From contig CACRSC010000084.1 in the NCBI GenBank assembly GCA_902651635.1, positions 1,249,748-1,313,747 on the forward strand: a stretch of DNA of 64,000 nucleotides. The letters run 5' to 3'. Made by a program: the position numbers and the translations under genes. Shown piece after piece: positions 43,821 to 53,609 of this stretch (within the stretch, counting starts at the first letter, position 1; every line of letters starts with the position of its first letter). This DNA comes from Mastigamoeba balamuthi. Taxonomy: Eukaryota > Evosea > Mastigamoebida > Mastigamoebidae. The notes under the pieces are model-generated. The model saw only the letters and a program-made list of their open reading frames with translations. It did not search any database and was not told where the DNA came from.

Positions 43821-46768
43821 CTAAAGGAGAGCGACCATCGCCACTGCCAGCGCAGCCACACAGGAGGCAACCAGCGACCGGCTTCCCGTCGGAGACGCAC
43901 TCGCGGGCACCATGTCGGACGACGACCGCATCTCAGGCGGAGTCCCGGAGGAAACCTCAGGAGACGCGCCAGACGATCCGCGCCCTGCGCTGCTGGACGA
44001 GGGCGGCGCGCGGCCAGAGGACGAGGCACCGGAGGAGGACCGCCCGCTGCCGTCGGCCCCGGGCATCCATGTGCCGCAGCGTGAGTCCTTCTCGAAGGGC
44101 CCCAGGTCGTACGTGCTGCCCTGGACGTCGTCGCACACGCCAAAGCGGGCCAGCAGCGACCTGACCGCCTGAGGCAGCTCAGCGCCCTTGTCCACCAGCG
44201 GCTGGGTGGCCGCGAAGGCCCGGATGTCGAAGTCCCTCGGGTGGTTGCGCTGGTCTGAGTGCAGCGCAGTGTCAGTTGTGTTGTGCTCGGACTGGTGGCA
44301 AGCGGACCGTAGACTGTGCTGTCGAACGGCGGATAGGGCCCGTAGCGAGGGTCGAACGAGTACTGGGTAGTCTCCCACGCCGGGTTGTAGGCCTGCGCGG
44401 CGCCGAACGTGTCGAAGCACTTGTCCTCGCTCCCCTCGACGTGGATGAGCCCGCTCCAGCTCTGCGGTGGCGCTGTGCGGTCAGCACGCGAGCCCGCAGG
44501 GCGCATGTGGTGGCTTGCCTGCTTGGCGGCGTTGATGCCGTGGTAGAGGTTGTTGTTCAGGAGGACCTTGCTCTTCTCGCTCTGGCTCGTCTCCAAGTGG
44601 ATGCCGTCGCCGATGGTGTCCAGCAGAACGTCTGCCCGCGCCGCGTGAGTGACCCCTGCGACCCAGACGCGGCCATCACGCACTGTTCTTGATGTCCAGG
44701 ACCCCTGTCTGCTGCGTGCCCTTGAACGTCAGCCCGATGCTGGAGCCGGAGCCAACGAGCAGGTTGTTGTAGACGTAGTTGTCGCTGTCCTGCCAGTTCT
44801 TGACGAGCACGACGCTGCCGCTCGACGCCCCGAGCACCGCGTTGCGCCAGAACGTGAACCCGCCCCCGCCGTCTGTGTAGATGCCGTAGCCGATGTACCC
44901 GCCCGACCCCCAGAGGTTGCGCAGGGCGGCCGTCTTGGTCCACCCGACGCTGTTGGTGCAGACGTTCTCGGCGACGAGCACGTCGCGCCACCGGTGGCTG
45001 CCGTCGTCGGCCCAGAACTTGAGGCAGCCGCAGTCGGCGTTGCCCATGCACGGCGCGTCGAACGTGTTGCCGCGCACGAGGATGCTGCCGCTGTACGTCT
45101 CGCCGGCGGCTGTGACGGCCGTGCCGGCGAAGATGAATGCCGTGTGGCTCGTCCGCGCGATGGTGTTGTTAAGCAGGCGGAAGCCCTTGGCGTTCTCGAA
45201 GCCCATGCCGACCCTGTTGACGTTGTCGCTGTTGAAGCCCAGGTCGTGGAAGTACGAGCCCGTCACCGCGAAGTCGCTGGCGCCCACGTGCGGCGAGGGC
45301 GTGGCCGAGACGCCGACGACGGCGCTGAGGGCCTGCGTGTCGATGAACCCCATCTCGCTGTCGGCGATCGTCCAGAACCTCAGGCTCGCCGACGGGTTCT
45401 CCGCCCCCCTGGTGATCTTCACCCCGTTGTTGCAGTAGAAGAACTTGCAGCGCCTGAGCTCTCCCCCGTGAGGGTACAGCAATGCGGGCACTGCTAGGGC
45501 AGGGGAAGCTCACTCGATGGTGACGTTCAGGGAGCTCTGGGAGTCGGCGTCCCACCCGCCACCCTCGTAGACGGCCGCGTCGGAGTAGAACATGGCCCTG
45601 AGGTTCTGCAGCCTGACGTACGACTTGGAGCTGAGGTCGAACGCGAGCTTCAGCCTGTCGGTCGATATCTGCAGTTCGCACACGCGGTTCTCCTGTCAGA
45701 ATGGAGGAGGCGAGAGCGCCCCGCGTGCCTCGAGGCTGTCGGGGTTGAGGTTGGCCTTCTTGACCAGCAGCGTCTTGGCGGCTGCGTCGTAGAAGAACTC
45801 GCCGTCGTCGTCGAGGAACTGGCGCTTGTTCTCGACGTACCACGAGCAGAGCGCCCCCAGCGACGGCGCCCCCGCGTACCACTCGCAGTCGGCGTCCAGC
45901 GTCACCGTCCCCGCCGCGCTGTCCACCGCCGTGATCTTGCGCCTGTACACGTCGTGCCCGCTCGTGCGGTCTTCCCCCCCACCCCGTCGGAGTCAGTCGA
46001 CGCCAGCGCCACGCCAGCAGTCGGGGCTCTGCGCGCCTGTCGTGACGATCGTGGCCCCCACGAGGTCGCCCAGCGCCTTGAACTTGCTGTCGGTGAGCTG
46101 CCGCGCCGACCACGTGGGCTTGTCGCAGTCCTCCTTGGCCGCGGGGTCGCAGTGGGCCGCCGCGCTGCCGCCCTCTGCCGAGTTCCAGTGCTGCGACGGG
46201 CGGGTCAGTCGCCCGCGAGCGCCGTCGACGACGGGGAGCTCGCCTCTGTCCAGCGGTAGGGGCTCGTGACGCGGTGGTTGGGCTCGCGGGCCAGGCGCAG
46301 CAGCTGGACGCCCTCGGAGGGGTCGCGGCCCGCGGACCTGTCGACGACGGCGACGAAGCGCGGAGTCGACTGCAGGCCGTCGACGCCCGTGACGTCGGCC
46401 TGCCAGACGTCCGCGGTGCCCGGCGACAGCGACCAGCGCAGCGACGAGCCTGGCAGGCTGCCCAGCAGGTACGCGCGGCCGCCGTCGGCCCGGTAGACGA
46501 CCTCTGCGCCTGCACGGCCGCTGCTCAGCGGGACGACCGACTCGCGGTAGAGCCCGTCGGCCACGTGGACCGTCGTCCCGGCCGTCGCGACCTCCGAGGC
46601 CTTGGCGATCGTCCGGAACGCGGTCGCTGCGGACCTGCCGTCGTTGGAATCGTCGCCAGAGCCGGCAGAGACGTAGAGATCCGCCGCAGAGTCGGTGCGG
46701 ACGGGAGGGGCGCAGCAGAGAAGCAGCGCAGCAGCGAGCGCGAGGGAGCGCCTGGGGGGGAGATGCAT
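43821..46768 (-). CDS. Secreted, probably GPI-anchored parallel beta-helix protein
   Basis: Starts MHLPPRRSLALAAALLLCC, a signal peptide, followed by LYVSAGSGDDSNDG and ATAFRTIAKA, the entry motif of bacterial-type right-handed parallel beta-helix (DUF1565-like, polysaccharide lyase-like) proteins. Downstream exons carry the rungs (IERCKFFYCNNGVKI, FRLLNNTIARTSHTAF, VLLNNNLYHG). The C-terminus is Ser/Gly/Pro-rich and ends in SLVASCVAALAVAMVALL, a GPI-anchor signal. The 3' exons are well fixed: 45453-44684, 44631-44293, 44254-43821. The exon ending at 45729 is followed by a 36-nt intron (45693-45728) with GC-AG borders. The 5' junctions near 46,260 and 46,010 are less certain. Likely role: binding or cleaving surface or environmental polysaccharide; the catalytic residues cannot be judged. 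About 750-780 aa. Confidence 0.78.
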
Positions 46769-46943
46769 GCGGATGTGAGTTACTGATAGTCTAACAGTTG
46801 TGCAGTTGTTGATAACGGGCGTCGAATTACCAGATCTGTCGGTGCCGGGGCAGTGCACCTTGAGTGTACCCGCACCTCGGATTTTCGGAAGGAAGATACT
46901 CCGGGGAGCAGATTCCGGTATCTTCTCATTTTCGTTGGCGGGA
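46769..46943. promoter_or_regulatory. Divergent promoter, beta-helix gene / 80-aa gene
   Basis: 175 bp between two divergent starts. It contains AAGATACTCCGGGG and GGTATCTTC (about 46890-46925), again the GATAC/GATATC theme seen in other promoter-position gaps, plus an AT-rich stretch near the beta-helix start. Confidence 0.4.
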
Positions 46944-47304
46944 ATGTCGGACGGGCGCTTCGTTCCGCACGCGCACGCGCCGTACGTGTGGGCGCACACC
47001 TCGGGCGACAAGGAGTGGCTGACGTGCGACCCGTGCGAAGGTCCGCTCGACCTCCCCCCCCGGCAGGCCGCTCCGCACATCAGTAGATTCACAAATCTTT
47101 TCCGCACAGATCCCGTTGTGGCCACGTCACGCGCTGGCGAGCCCCTGACCGCAGAGGACATCTGTGCGGGCCGCACCCCACGCGCCGCGCGGACTCACAC
47201 CCCGTCTGCCAGGCGTGGCCAGAAAGGACAGCGCTGCGGTGGCGGCGGCGCTGTGGGCGGAGGCCGCGCAGGCGCTCAGCGACGACATAGGATCTCCGCT
47301 GTGA
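46944..47304 (+). CDS. Small three-exon protein, 80 aa
   Basis: Exons 46944-47040, 47110-47163 and 47213-47304 (phase 1 at both introns) give 80 codons plus stop. The product begins MSDGRFVPHAHAPYVWAHTS, contains a CDPCE pair, and ends in an Ala-rich helix (SAAVAAALWAEAAQALSDD). I recognise no family. Support comes from two introns with normal donors and acceptors that both restore a protein-like frame, and from its position: divergent from the beta-helix gene and only 45 bp upstream of the next start. The two Cys and several His could bind metal, but this is speculation. Confidence 0.6.
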
Positions 47305-47349
47305 CGTCACAGATATCGAATGAATCCTGTTTCTCAGTTCCCACTTTAA

Positions 47350-48575
47350 ATGGCTGAGCCTGCGGCGGACATCTGGAAGACAGTCGACTCGCTCGAAGCA
47401 GTCCACCACCCGAGTGTCACGCCACATCGGTCGTCTCACCCCACCCACGTAGATCATCCGGGCCAAGGATGCTTTCTCGCAGTCACTGCTCTCGGAGCTC
47501 CAGGAATGCCGGTCAGAGTCCCAGCGTCTGCGCAAGGAACTGGAGGACCTCAGGTCCGAGCGGTCGCGTCAGTCAGCCCAGCTCTGCGACATACAGTCGC
47601 GTGTGTCCGCTATCGTCTGTGCCGCGTCGGAGAATGAGTCCCTGAGGTCGCAGGTGAAGGACCTCGAGCAGAGGCTCGCCTCTGTCTCGTCCCTCTCGTC
47701 GGACCTTGAGTCCAAGTGCGCACGCCTGGCCTCCTCGGGTGCCCTCCTCGAGGACCAGCTGCGCCAGGCCCGCTCGCAGCTCGCCTCGAGCGCGTCCGAA
47801 GTGCAGTCGCTCAACGACGCCCGCACGTGTCCCCCAGTTCGCTGCTGTCGCTTGTGAGGTGACACGCCCCTGTCCCTCCAGTGAAGAGGAGGGCCGATGA
47901 GTGGGAGAGGGAGAGGGTGTCGCTGAGGGAGGCGTCGGAGAAGCTGGCCCTGGAGCTTCAGCGCGCAGAGCAGCTGCGAGACCAGGAGCTCCAGAAGCAG
48001 CGCGTCAAGGTCATTTCCTGGAATTGTGCCACGTCAGCTGAACTTTGCCTGCGCCACGTAGCTCCAGCAGGACGCCATGCGGGCAGAGGCGGGGCTCGCT
48101 GCCGAGATGTCCGTGTCGCAGGAGCTCCGCGACCGGCTCGAGAAGGAGAAGCAGGCCACCCAGCGGCTCCAGGAGGAGCTCCTGCGCGCCCGCCAGAGCG
48201 CAGCGCCCGCACCCCAACCCCAGCAGCCCCAGCAGCAGCAACAGCACCAGCAGCACCAGCAGATTTCTCAGCAGGACCGCCAGCCCAGAACGCCGCAGAG
48301 GGCCCTGCAGCCCCACGTGGAGAAGGAGAAGAGCGTGCACAAGGCAACGCCGTTCCCACCCGCCAAGTGCGTCAGGGCCGTGGCGCCCAAGTCGACGGGC
48401 AATGTGCTGCAGAGGACGCGCTCGAGGACGGAGCAGCAGACGGTTGTGAGGGGGTCGCGGCTCGGTCAGTATTTCGGTGCGTCGACGCCCGAGTCGCCGT
48501 GACGTTGTGCTGCTGTGCGCAGAGTGGGCTGGGGGGCGCTGTGCTACCAAAGCCCTCGACGGCGGGGCGGTGTGA
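47350..48575 (+). CDS. Coiled-coil protein, unknown
   Basis: Five exons: 47350-47400, 47453-47828, 47882-48009, 48062-48476, 48523-48575; 340 aa. Residues about 20-145 and 150-230 are continuous heptad-rich coiled coil (ENESLRSQVKDLEQRLASV; RRADEWERERVSLREA), followed by a Gln/His-rich linker (QQQQQHQQHQQ) and a basic tail (TGNVLQRTRSRTEQQ). If the last intron is retained the protein ends at 48502 with GASTPESP. It could be a cytoskeletal or centrosomal coiled coil, but no family signature is visible. An AATAAA lies at 48649-48654. Confidence 0.72.
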
Positions 48576-49219
48576 TCTACGGCATCTGCGCCTCGTGTGC
48601 GTCGCGTGAGACGCAGTGGTCACAGCGCCTTCAGCGCCACAGCCGCGCAATAAATGATGCTTCGGAGGCACAAGGCAGAGTCGCTAAGTGCTTTGTTCGA
48701 GTTGAGCGCCGTGGGGAGTGTCAATAAGAGCCAGCGCTCACGGTGGCTGTGCTGGGGGCGCCGTCGCGAGGTCTGCTCGCGGCTGACTCACCGCCCGCCG
48801 TTCGACCGGTTACACGAAAATCTGTGTCGGTTGAACTGCCGTCATTTTGTTGTTCGTGAACGCCCGTTCATCCCGTTCGGGGACGTCCCAGCCCTGGCAC
48901 GTCCGCTGCGCCGACGCCGATCGGCGACATGGGCGATCTTGGCGGCGATGTGCGGAGCTGGGCGGTGGGTCCTGCGGCAGGCGTCGCCGGGCAGGGGTTG
49001 GTGCGGGCTGGAAATGCTGCGCGCTAAAGAGATTGCCTAAACCGTAACCCCGTGACATCACGCACCGGTGCACCAGGTTTGAGTTTCAGAAGAAGTTGCG
49101 GACACGTCAGAGCGCAGCGCCCCATAAAAGGCCCCCAACGGCTGCGTGTCGTAGTCATCAATACAAAACAACCAAACAACCAAGCAACCCAACAAGCACA
49201 GCAAAACCCACAGCACACG
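48576..49219. promoter_or_regulatory. Intergenic region with TATA-like element
   Basis: Holds the polyadenylation-like AATAAA (48649) of the coiled-coil gene and, upstream of the secreted protein, CCATAAAAGG (49122-49131), about 90 bp before the ATG, followed by an A/C-rich leader of CAACCAA repeats. No other gene seen. Confidence 0.5.
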
Positions 49220-50725
49220 ATGCAGCGGACTGTCCTGATGGCGCTCTGCGTGGCCGCGGTGGCCTGCGCGTTCGAGCTGAGGTTCACGCCGCACAACTGG
49301 ACGCAGCTCCTGCACCTGAGGCCCCTCGACGCGGGCTTCCACCACGTCGGCGCGCAGCCGCTGCTCAACCCGCTGACCAAGGGCTCGCTCTTCTACTCGC
49401 TCAACGCCGACGCCGCCGCCCACCTCTTCCGCACCTCGCGCAACGCCAACATCAGCGCCGACGCCGGCGCCATGGTCGCCTGTGCGTAGGGCCTCTCTTC
49501 CCTTCTCTCTCTCTCTCTCTCTCTACTCTCTCTCTCTCTCTCTACTCTCTACTCTCTACTCTCTACTCTCTACTCTCTACTCTCTTCTCTCTGCTCATCG
49601 CTCTTCTCCCATCTCTACACGTCGACCGTTGCTCAACGCTCATCTCGCGACCCTCAGACGGCTGCGTGGCGACCGGGCACCTCGTTCCCAGCGTCCCNTC
49701 TCTTCCTTCTCTCTCTCTCTCTCTCTCTACTCTCTCTCTCTCTCTCTACTCTCTACTCTCTACTCTCTACTCTCTACTCTCTACTCTCTTCTCTCTGCTC
49801 ATCGCTCTTCTCCCATCTCTACACGTCGACCGTTGCTCAACGCTCATCTCGCGACCCTCAGACGGCTGCGTGGCGACCGGGCACCTCGTTCCCAGCGTCC
49901 CCGTCTCGGCGTACACGTACTTCGACTCGGACTACCTCGCCAACTTGTGCGGCAGCGCTCCTTCCCGCGCCCCCAAGAGCGCTGCTAACGAGCTCCCTCC
50001 CTCGACTGCTCAGCGGGCTGGACCTGAACAACCTGGTGCAGACCAGCGGGGCCGTGGCGGCTGGGGCCGTCGCGATGGCGTTCGAGAAGATCGTCGAGGT
50101 CGACCAGAACGGCAACGAGCTCTCGTCGCGCTCGCTGCTCTCGCGCACGTTCTTCGGCCACGACGGCATGGAGTGGGCCGCTGACGGTCACGGCGACTCG
50201 TCCGAGCACCCGGGCGCCAAGTTCTACCGCGTCCGCGGCACCGACTCGACCAGCGGCCTGACCGTCGCCTTCACGTGGGTCGCCAGCTCTGTCCCGGGCT
50301 ACACGGAGCTCGGCAACACGGTGCTGGTCCCCAGGGCCTTCCAGACCATCGTCGAGATCCGCAACTACCCGTACACGGGCTCCAACAGCAAGCTGCGCCT
50401 GCGCATCGTCGGCGCCAACGCCCGCGCGGCGGCCCAGGCTGGGAAGCTCGTCAGCACTTCGGGCGTCCGCGCGTACGCCGAGGCCGGCGCGAGGGCGGTG
50501 GTCGACGGCGTCGAGGCGCACGTGGAGGTCGGCGCGTGGGCCGACTACACGATCGAGGCGCTGCGCAGGCTCGTGATGGGGGCGCACACGCCGCTGCAGG
50601 GCGTGTGGCACAGGGAGGACGTCAAGCGTGTCGACGTCGAGTTCCCCGCGGGCGCCAAGGTCATCGTCTACTCGCCCGTGCTGGCCACCGGCACCAGCCC
50701 CAACGCCCTCAGCATCGACGCCTAG
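49220..50725 (+). CDS. Secreted protein of unknown family
   Basis: Three exons, 49220-49481, 49862-49946 and 50014-50725; 352 aa. The N-terminus MQRTVLMALCVAAVACAF is a cleavable signal peptide. The mature protein is soluble, rich in beta-strand-like segments (GLTVAFTWVASSVPGY, TIVEIRNYPYTG, KRVDVEFPAGAKVIVYSP), has one N-glycosylation sequon near the start (NWT), only one Cys in the mature part and no C-terminal membrane segment. Intron 1 (380 nt) contains a CT-repeat duplication around an ambiguous base (see separate entry); without the duplicate it would be about 175 nt. Intron 2 has a clear GCTAAC branch-point-like site. I do not recognise the fold; extracellular matrix or defence-type secreted proteins are possibilities only. 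Confidence 0.75.
49491..49908. repeat. About 205-bp direct duplication flanking an N
   Basis: Sequence from about 49491 to 49697 (CT-rich microsatellite, then GCTCATCGC through CCAGCGTCCC) is repeated almost exactly from about 49700 to 49908, with a single ambiguous base at 49698 between them. The first copy includes a truncated repeat of exon 2's first 40 bases. The arrangement looks like two overlapping contig ends joined without merging. Confidence 0.85.
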
Positions 50726-50995
50726 AGCGCCAGAGGCACCCCGAGGCAGGGACATCCATGTGAGGGCCTCGCACTGAGAGAGCAAATCAAGTGAATTGAA
50801 AATAAAAGGAAAGAAAAACGGCTTGCTTCCAAAGTCCCCTCGGGTGTGCAGTACTTAAGAAGCAGATGAGAGAAGGGCGTGGCCGTCTGTGTCAATGATG
50901 AACTGAGGACGTGGGTCTTGGCTGCCACCACAGATCCCGTTCAACCGAACAGCGAAATAATCAATTCACAGGTTCTATTCACGTTTGTGGGCCGT

Positions 50996-51055
50996 ATGTG
51001 CGCGTATGCGTGTGCGTGTGCGTGTACGTGTGTGCGTGTACGTGTGTGCGTTGCA
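50996..51055. repeat. GT/GTAC microsatellite
   Basis: Imperfect run of GTGTGC and GTGTAC units in the spacer between the secreted protein and the Cys-rich gene. Confidence 0.75.
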
Positions 51056-51149
51056 AGAGGGCACAGTATACTGGCCAGTTACAGCGATTGGTTGCCCGGA
51101 CTCGATGTTGCGTGCGAAGGGAAGGGGGAGGGGTGAACAACGCTTCTGG

Positions 51150-53142
51150 CTAGGAGAGCAGCGACATGCCCTTGGGAGCCCCGTGGTGCCCGCTCTGGGC
51201 TTGCCTCTGCGCCAGGGCGCGCTGCTCGAGGTTCCGGAGCATCTCTGGGGCGTACACGATGTGCTGCGCGGGGAGGGAGGGAAGAGAGCGATCGCGGTCA
51301 GCAATCAATTGTGTGGTGTGCTGAGTGTCAGGGCGAGGCAGCTGAGTACAGGCTTCGGGGGCAGGCCCTTGGACATCCGCTCGGCGGCCTTCTTGCACGT
51401 GCGGCAGATGCCCTCCTCGTTGAGCCTGAGCCAGGGCCTGTGGCACGTCATGCACTGGTGCGGCTGGTCTGCGCGGTTGGGCAAAGGGGAGTGAGCAGAG
51501 CTCCCTGCTGGTTCTCGTATTCAAAAGGGCCGTCACTCACCAAGCGAGTATTTGCCGTTGCGGTGCCGCGCGATGCAGATCGAGCAGAGGTCGTACCCCG
51601 CGCACTTGGACTTGCGCACCTCTCCGCTCACGCATCTGCGCGCGTGCGTGAATGTTGTTGATCAGTGTACCGAATTCGGGCAAAGTAAAAACGAATTCAA
51701 CTCCGCGGAATCAAACGAAAGAAGTGGGGGAAATAGCACAGCGCGCGGGGGCTGGGGCGCACTGGCGGCTGCAGAGCGTGGGGTCGTCGCCGGGCACGAC
51801 GGGGACGGGGTAGGGGCGCATCTCGCCGCAGTAGGGGCAGACGGCGTCGCGCTGGCCCTCGGCGGCCATGGGGATGCAGTAGGGGTTGCAGAACGGCTTG
51901 CGGTCCTCGCGCACCGTCCGCACGCACGTCCCGGGCTTGGGCAGCTGCGTCACGGGCCCCGCCACGGGCGCCGCCGGCACCAGCAGCGCCCCCGCCTGCG
52001 CCAGCATCATCGGCGAGACCAGCGCGCCCTGCGGCTGCTGCGCGGCCGTCGGCCTGAACGCCGAGACGGGCGTCGACTCTGCGCTGCTCACCGCGTCGCT
52101 CTTGGCGACCAGCGCGCTCACCGCGCGCGCAGCGGCCGCCGCCGGGGGCGAGTCCTCGCCCGAGGTGCTCGTGTCCGACGACGACGACGACGACGGCAGC
52201 TGCGCCTGCGGCTGCTCGTCGTGCTGGACCAGCGCTCGCAGCGACGGCGGCAGCGCACTGTTGGACTCGTCCGTCCAAGTCAGCAGCGACATCTGCGGCA
52301 AGACGACACGCTGCTGCTGCTGCTGCTGCTGCTCGCCGAGGCTGCTGGAGGGCTGGGGCTGCTCGCGGACGCGGGGCTCGGTGGCCTGGCGCTTGGCGGG
52401 GCGCTCGGCGACGGGGCAGCTGCGGTGGTGGCGCCTGCAGGGGTCGCTGGCGGGGCCCAGCACGTCGCGCAGGGCGTCGCACGCAGGCGGCTGCAGCAGC
52501 GGCGGGGGAGTCGACGAGGACGAGGAGGGCGACGACGAGGGCGTGGGCAGGCGGACGACGGGCACGCTGACGTGGTCCATCTCGTCGAGCAGCTTGCCGA
52601 CCTCGATGCGGGGCGGCAGGTCGTTCTCGTGCTTGTCCTGCAGCCGCGTGCCGGGCAGCGGGTCCCCGTAGAGGTCCTCGTACTGCGTGCAGATCTGCGG
52701 GCGAGCAGGGGGTGAGCAGAGGGGCCTCTCAGTCCCCGAGTGGCCCGCGGAGTGCTCGTGGCATTTCTATTCGTGCGGAAGCGATAGGTACACGTGTTTC
52801 GGGACAAAATAATGATGTGGGGCCAAAGCGGGGACTGCCCCGGCATTGGACGTGTTATTCCACCCAGGCCCCGAGGCTGGGGCGGAATGGGTGGTGGTAT
52901 TTTTGTCGCGCCGAGCTCGAGGGGATGAAATGAAATGAATTAAGAACACTGAGGGCGACGAGAGAGAGTTGCAGGCCGTCCCGTCCCCTGGCCCTTCAGG
53001 CCCCCCAGCAGAGGCACAACGGGGGCGAGGAGAGCGTGGGATCGGGAAGGCCACGCACGTGCTCGCGGAGCGTCGCGATGGTCGCCGTGTCGTCGACGAA
53101 CGTCGTGAAGCGCCTGTCGCCCACCGTCACCTGCAGCCGCAT
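51150..53142 (-). CDS. Beta-grasp / Cys-rich zinc-binding-like protein
   Basis: Five exons: 53142-53059, 52694-51763, 51635-51541, 51468-51350, 51263-51150; 447 aa, all phases consistent. The N-terminal 80 residues look ubiquitin/beta-grasp-like (MRLQVTVGDRRFTTFVDDTA, then RIEVGKLLDEMD). The middle is a long Pro/Ser/Gln-rich, Glu/Ala-rich disordered linker with a KRQATEP basic patch. The C-terminus holds five Cys pairs: FCNPYC, CPYCG, SKCAG with CSIC, QCMTCHR and CRTCKK, enough for two or three zinc sites. The architecture suggests an adaptor or nuclear regulator. I recognise no named family. Intron 1 is 364 nt, long for this window. Confidence 0.72.
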
Positions 53143-53609
53143 CTTCTCCGCTGTGCCTCTGCTGCCGCCCGCGGCTCTACGCTTGCCTCCCCGACGGGGG
53201 GTGGAGGGGGAACCGAAAGAGGGGGAGGGGAGGGAGGCCAGCAGCAGCCCGCTGCGAGCGAGGAGGAGGAGACTGGAGGAAGACAAAGTGCTTTCTGTGG
53301 GCTGAAATTTACTTAATTCAAATAAATAACGCCCAGCCCTCTAACGAGATAGCCAGAAATCTTCTCTGCTCCGTTTTCGGAAGTCCCCCCGTCGCTTTTC
53401 CAGCGGCTCTGGGGTCTCGCCCGGCCCTGCGTGCCCCCCATGGGCCCCGTGCGAGGGGCGCGAGACCGGGGGCCGCTGGCCCGGCGTGGCGGCGCCGGCA
53501 AAAGAATTCCACAGAGGCGGCGAGACCCGTATTGCGTCTTCTGCGTCTATTGTGACTTGGAGGAAAAGACCGACAAAAGGATGGAGACCGTTTTTCACCG
53601 CAAACGGCA

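Noticed and set aside
51001-51055. GT-repeat as a telomere-like or CRISPR-like array
   Set aside because: Units are irregular dinucleotide and hexanucleotide microsatellite without spacers, and the DNA is nuclear eukaryotic.
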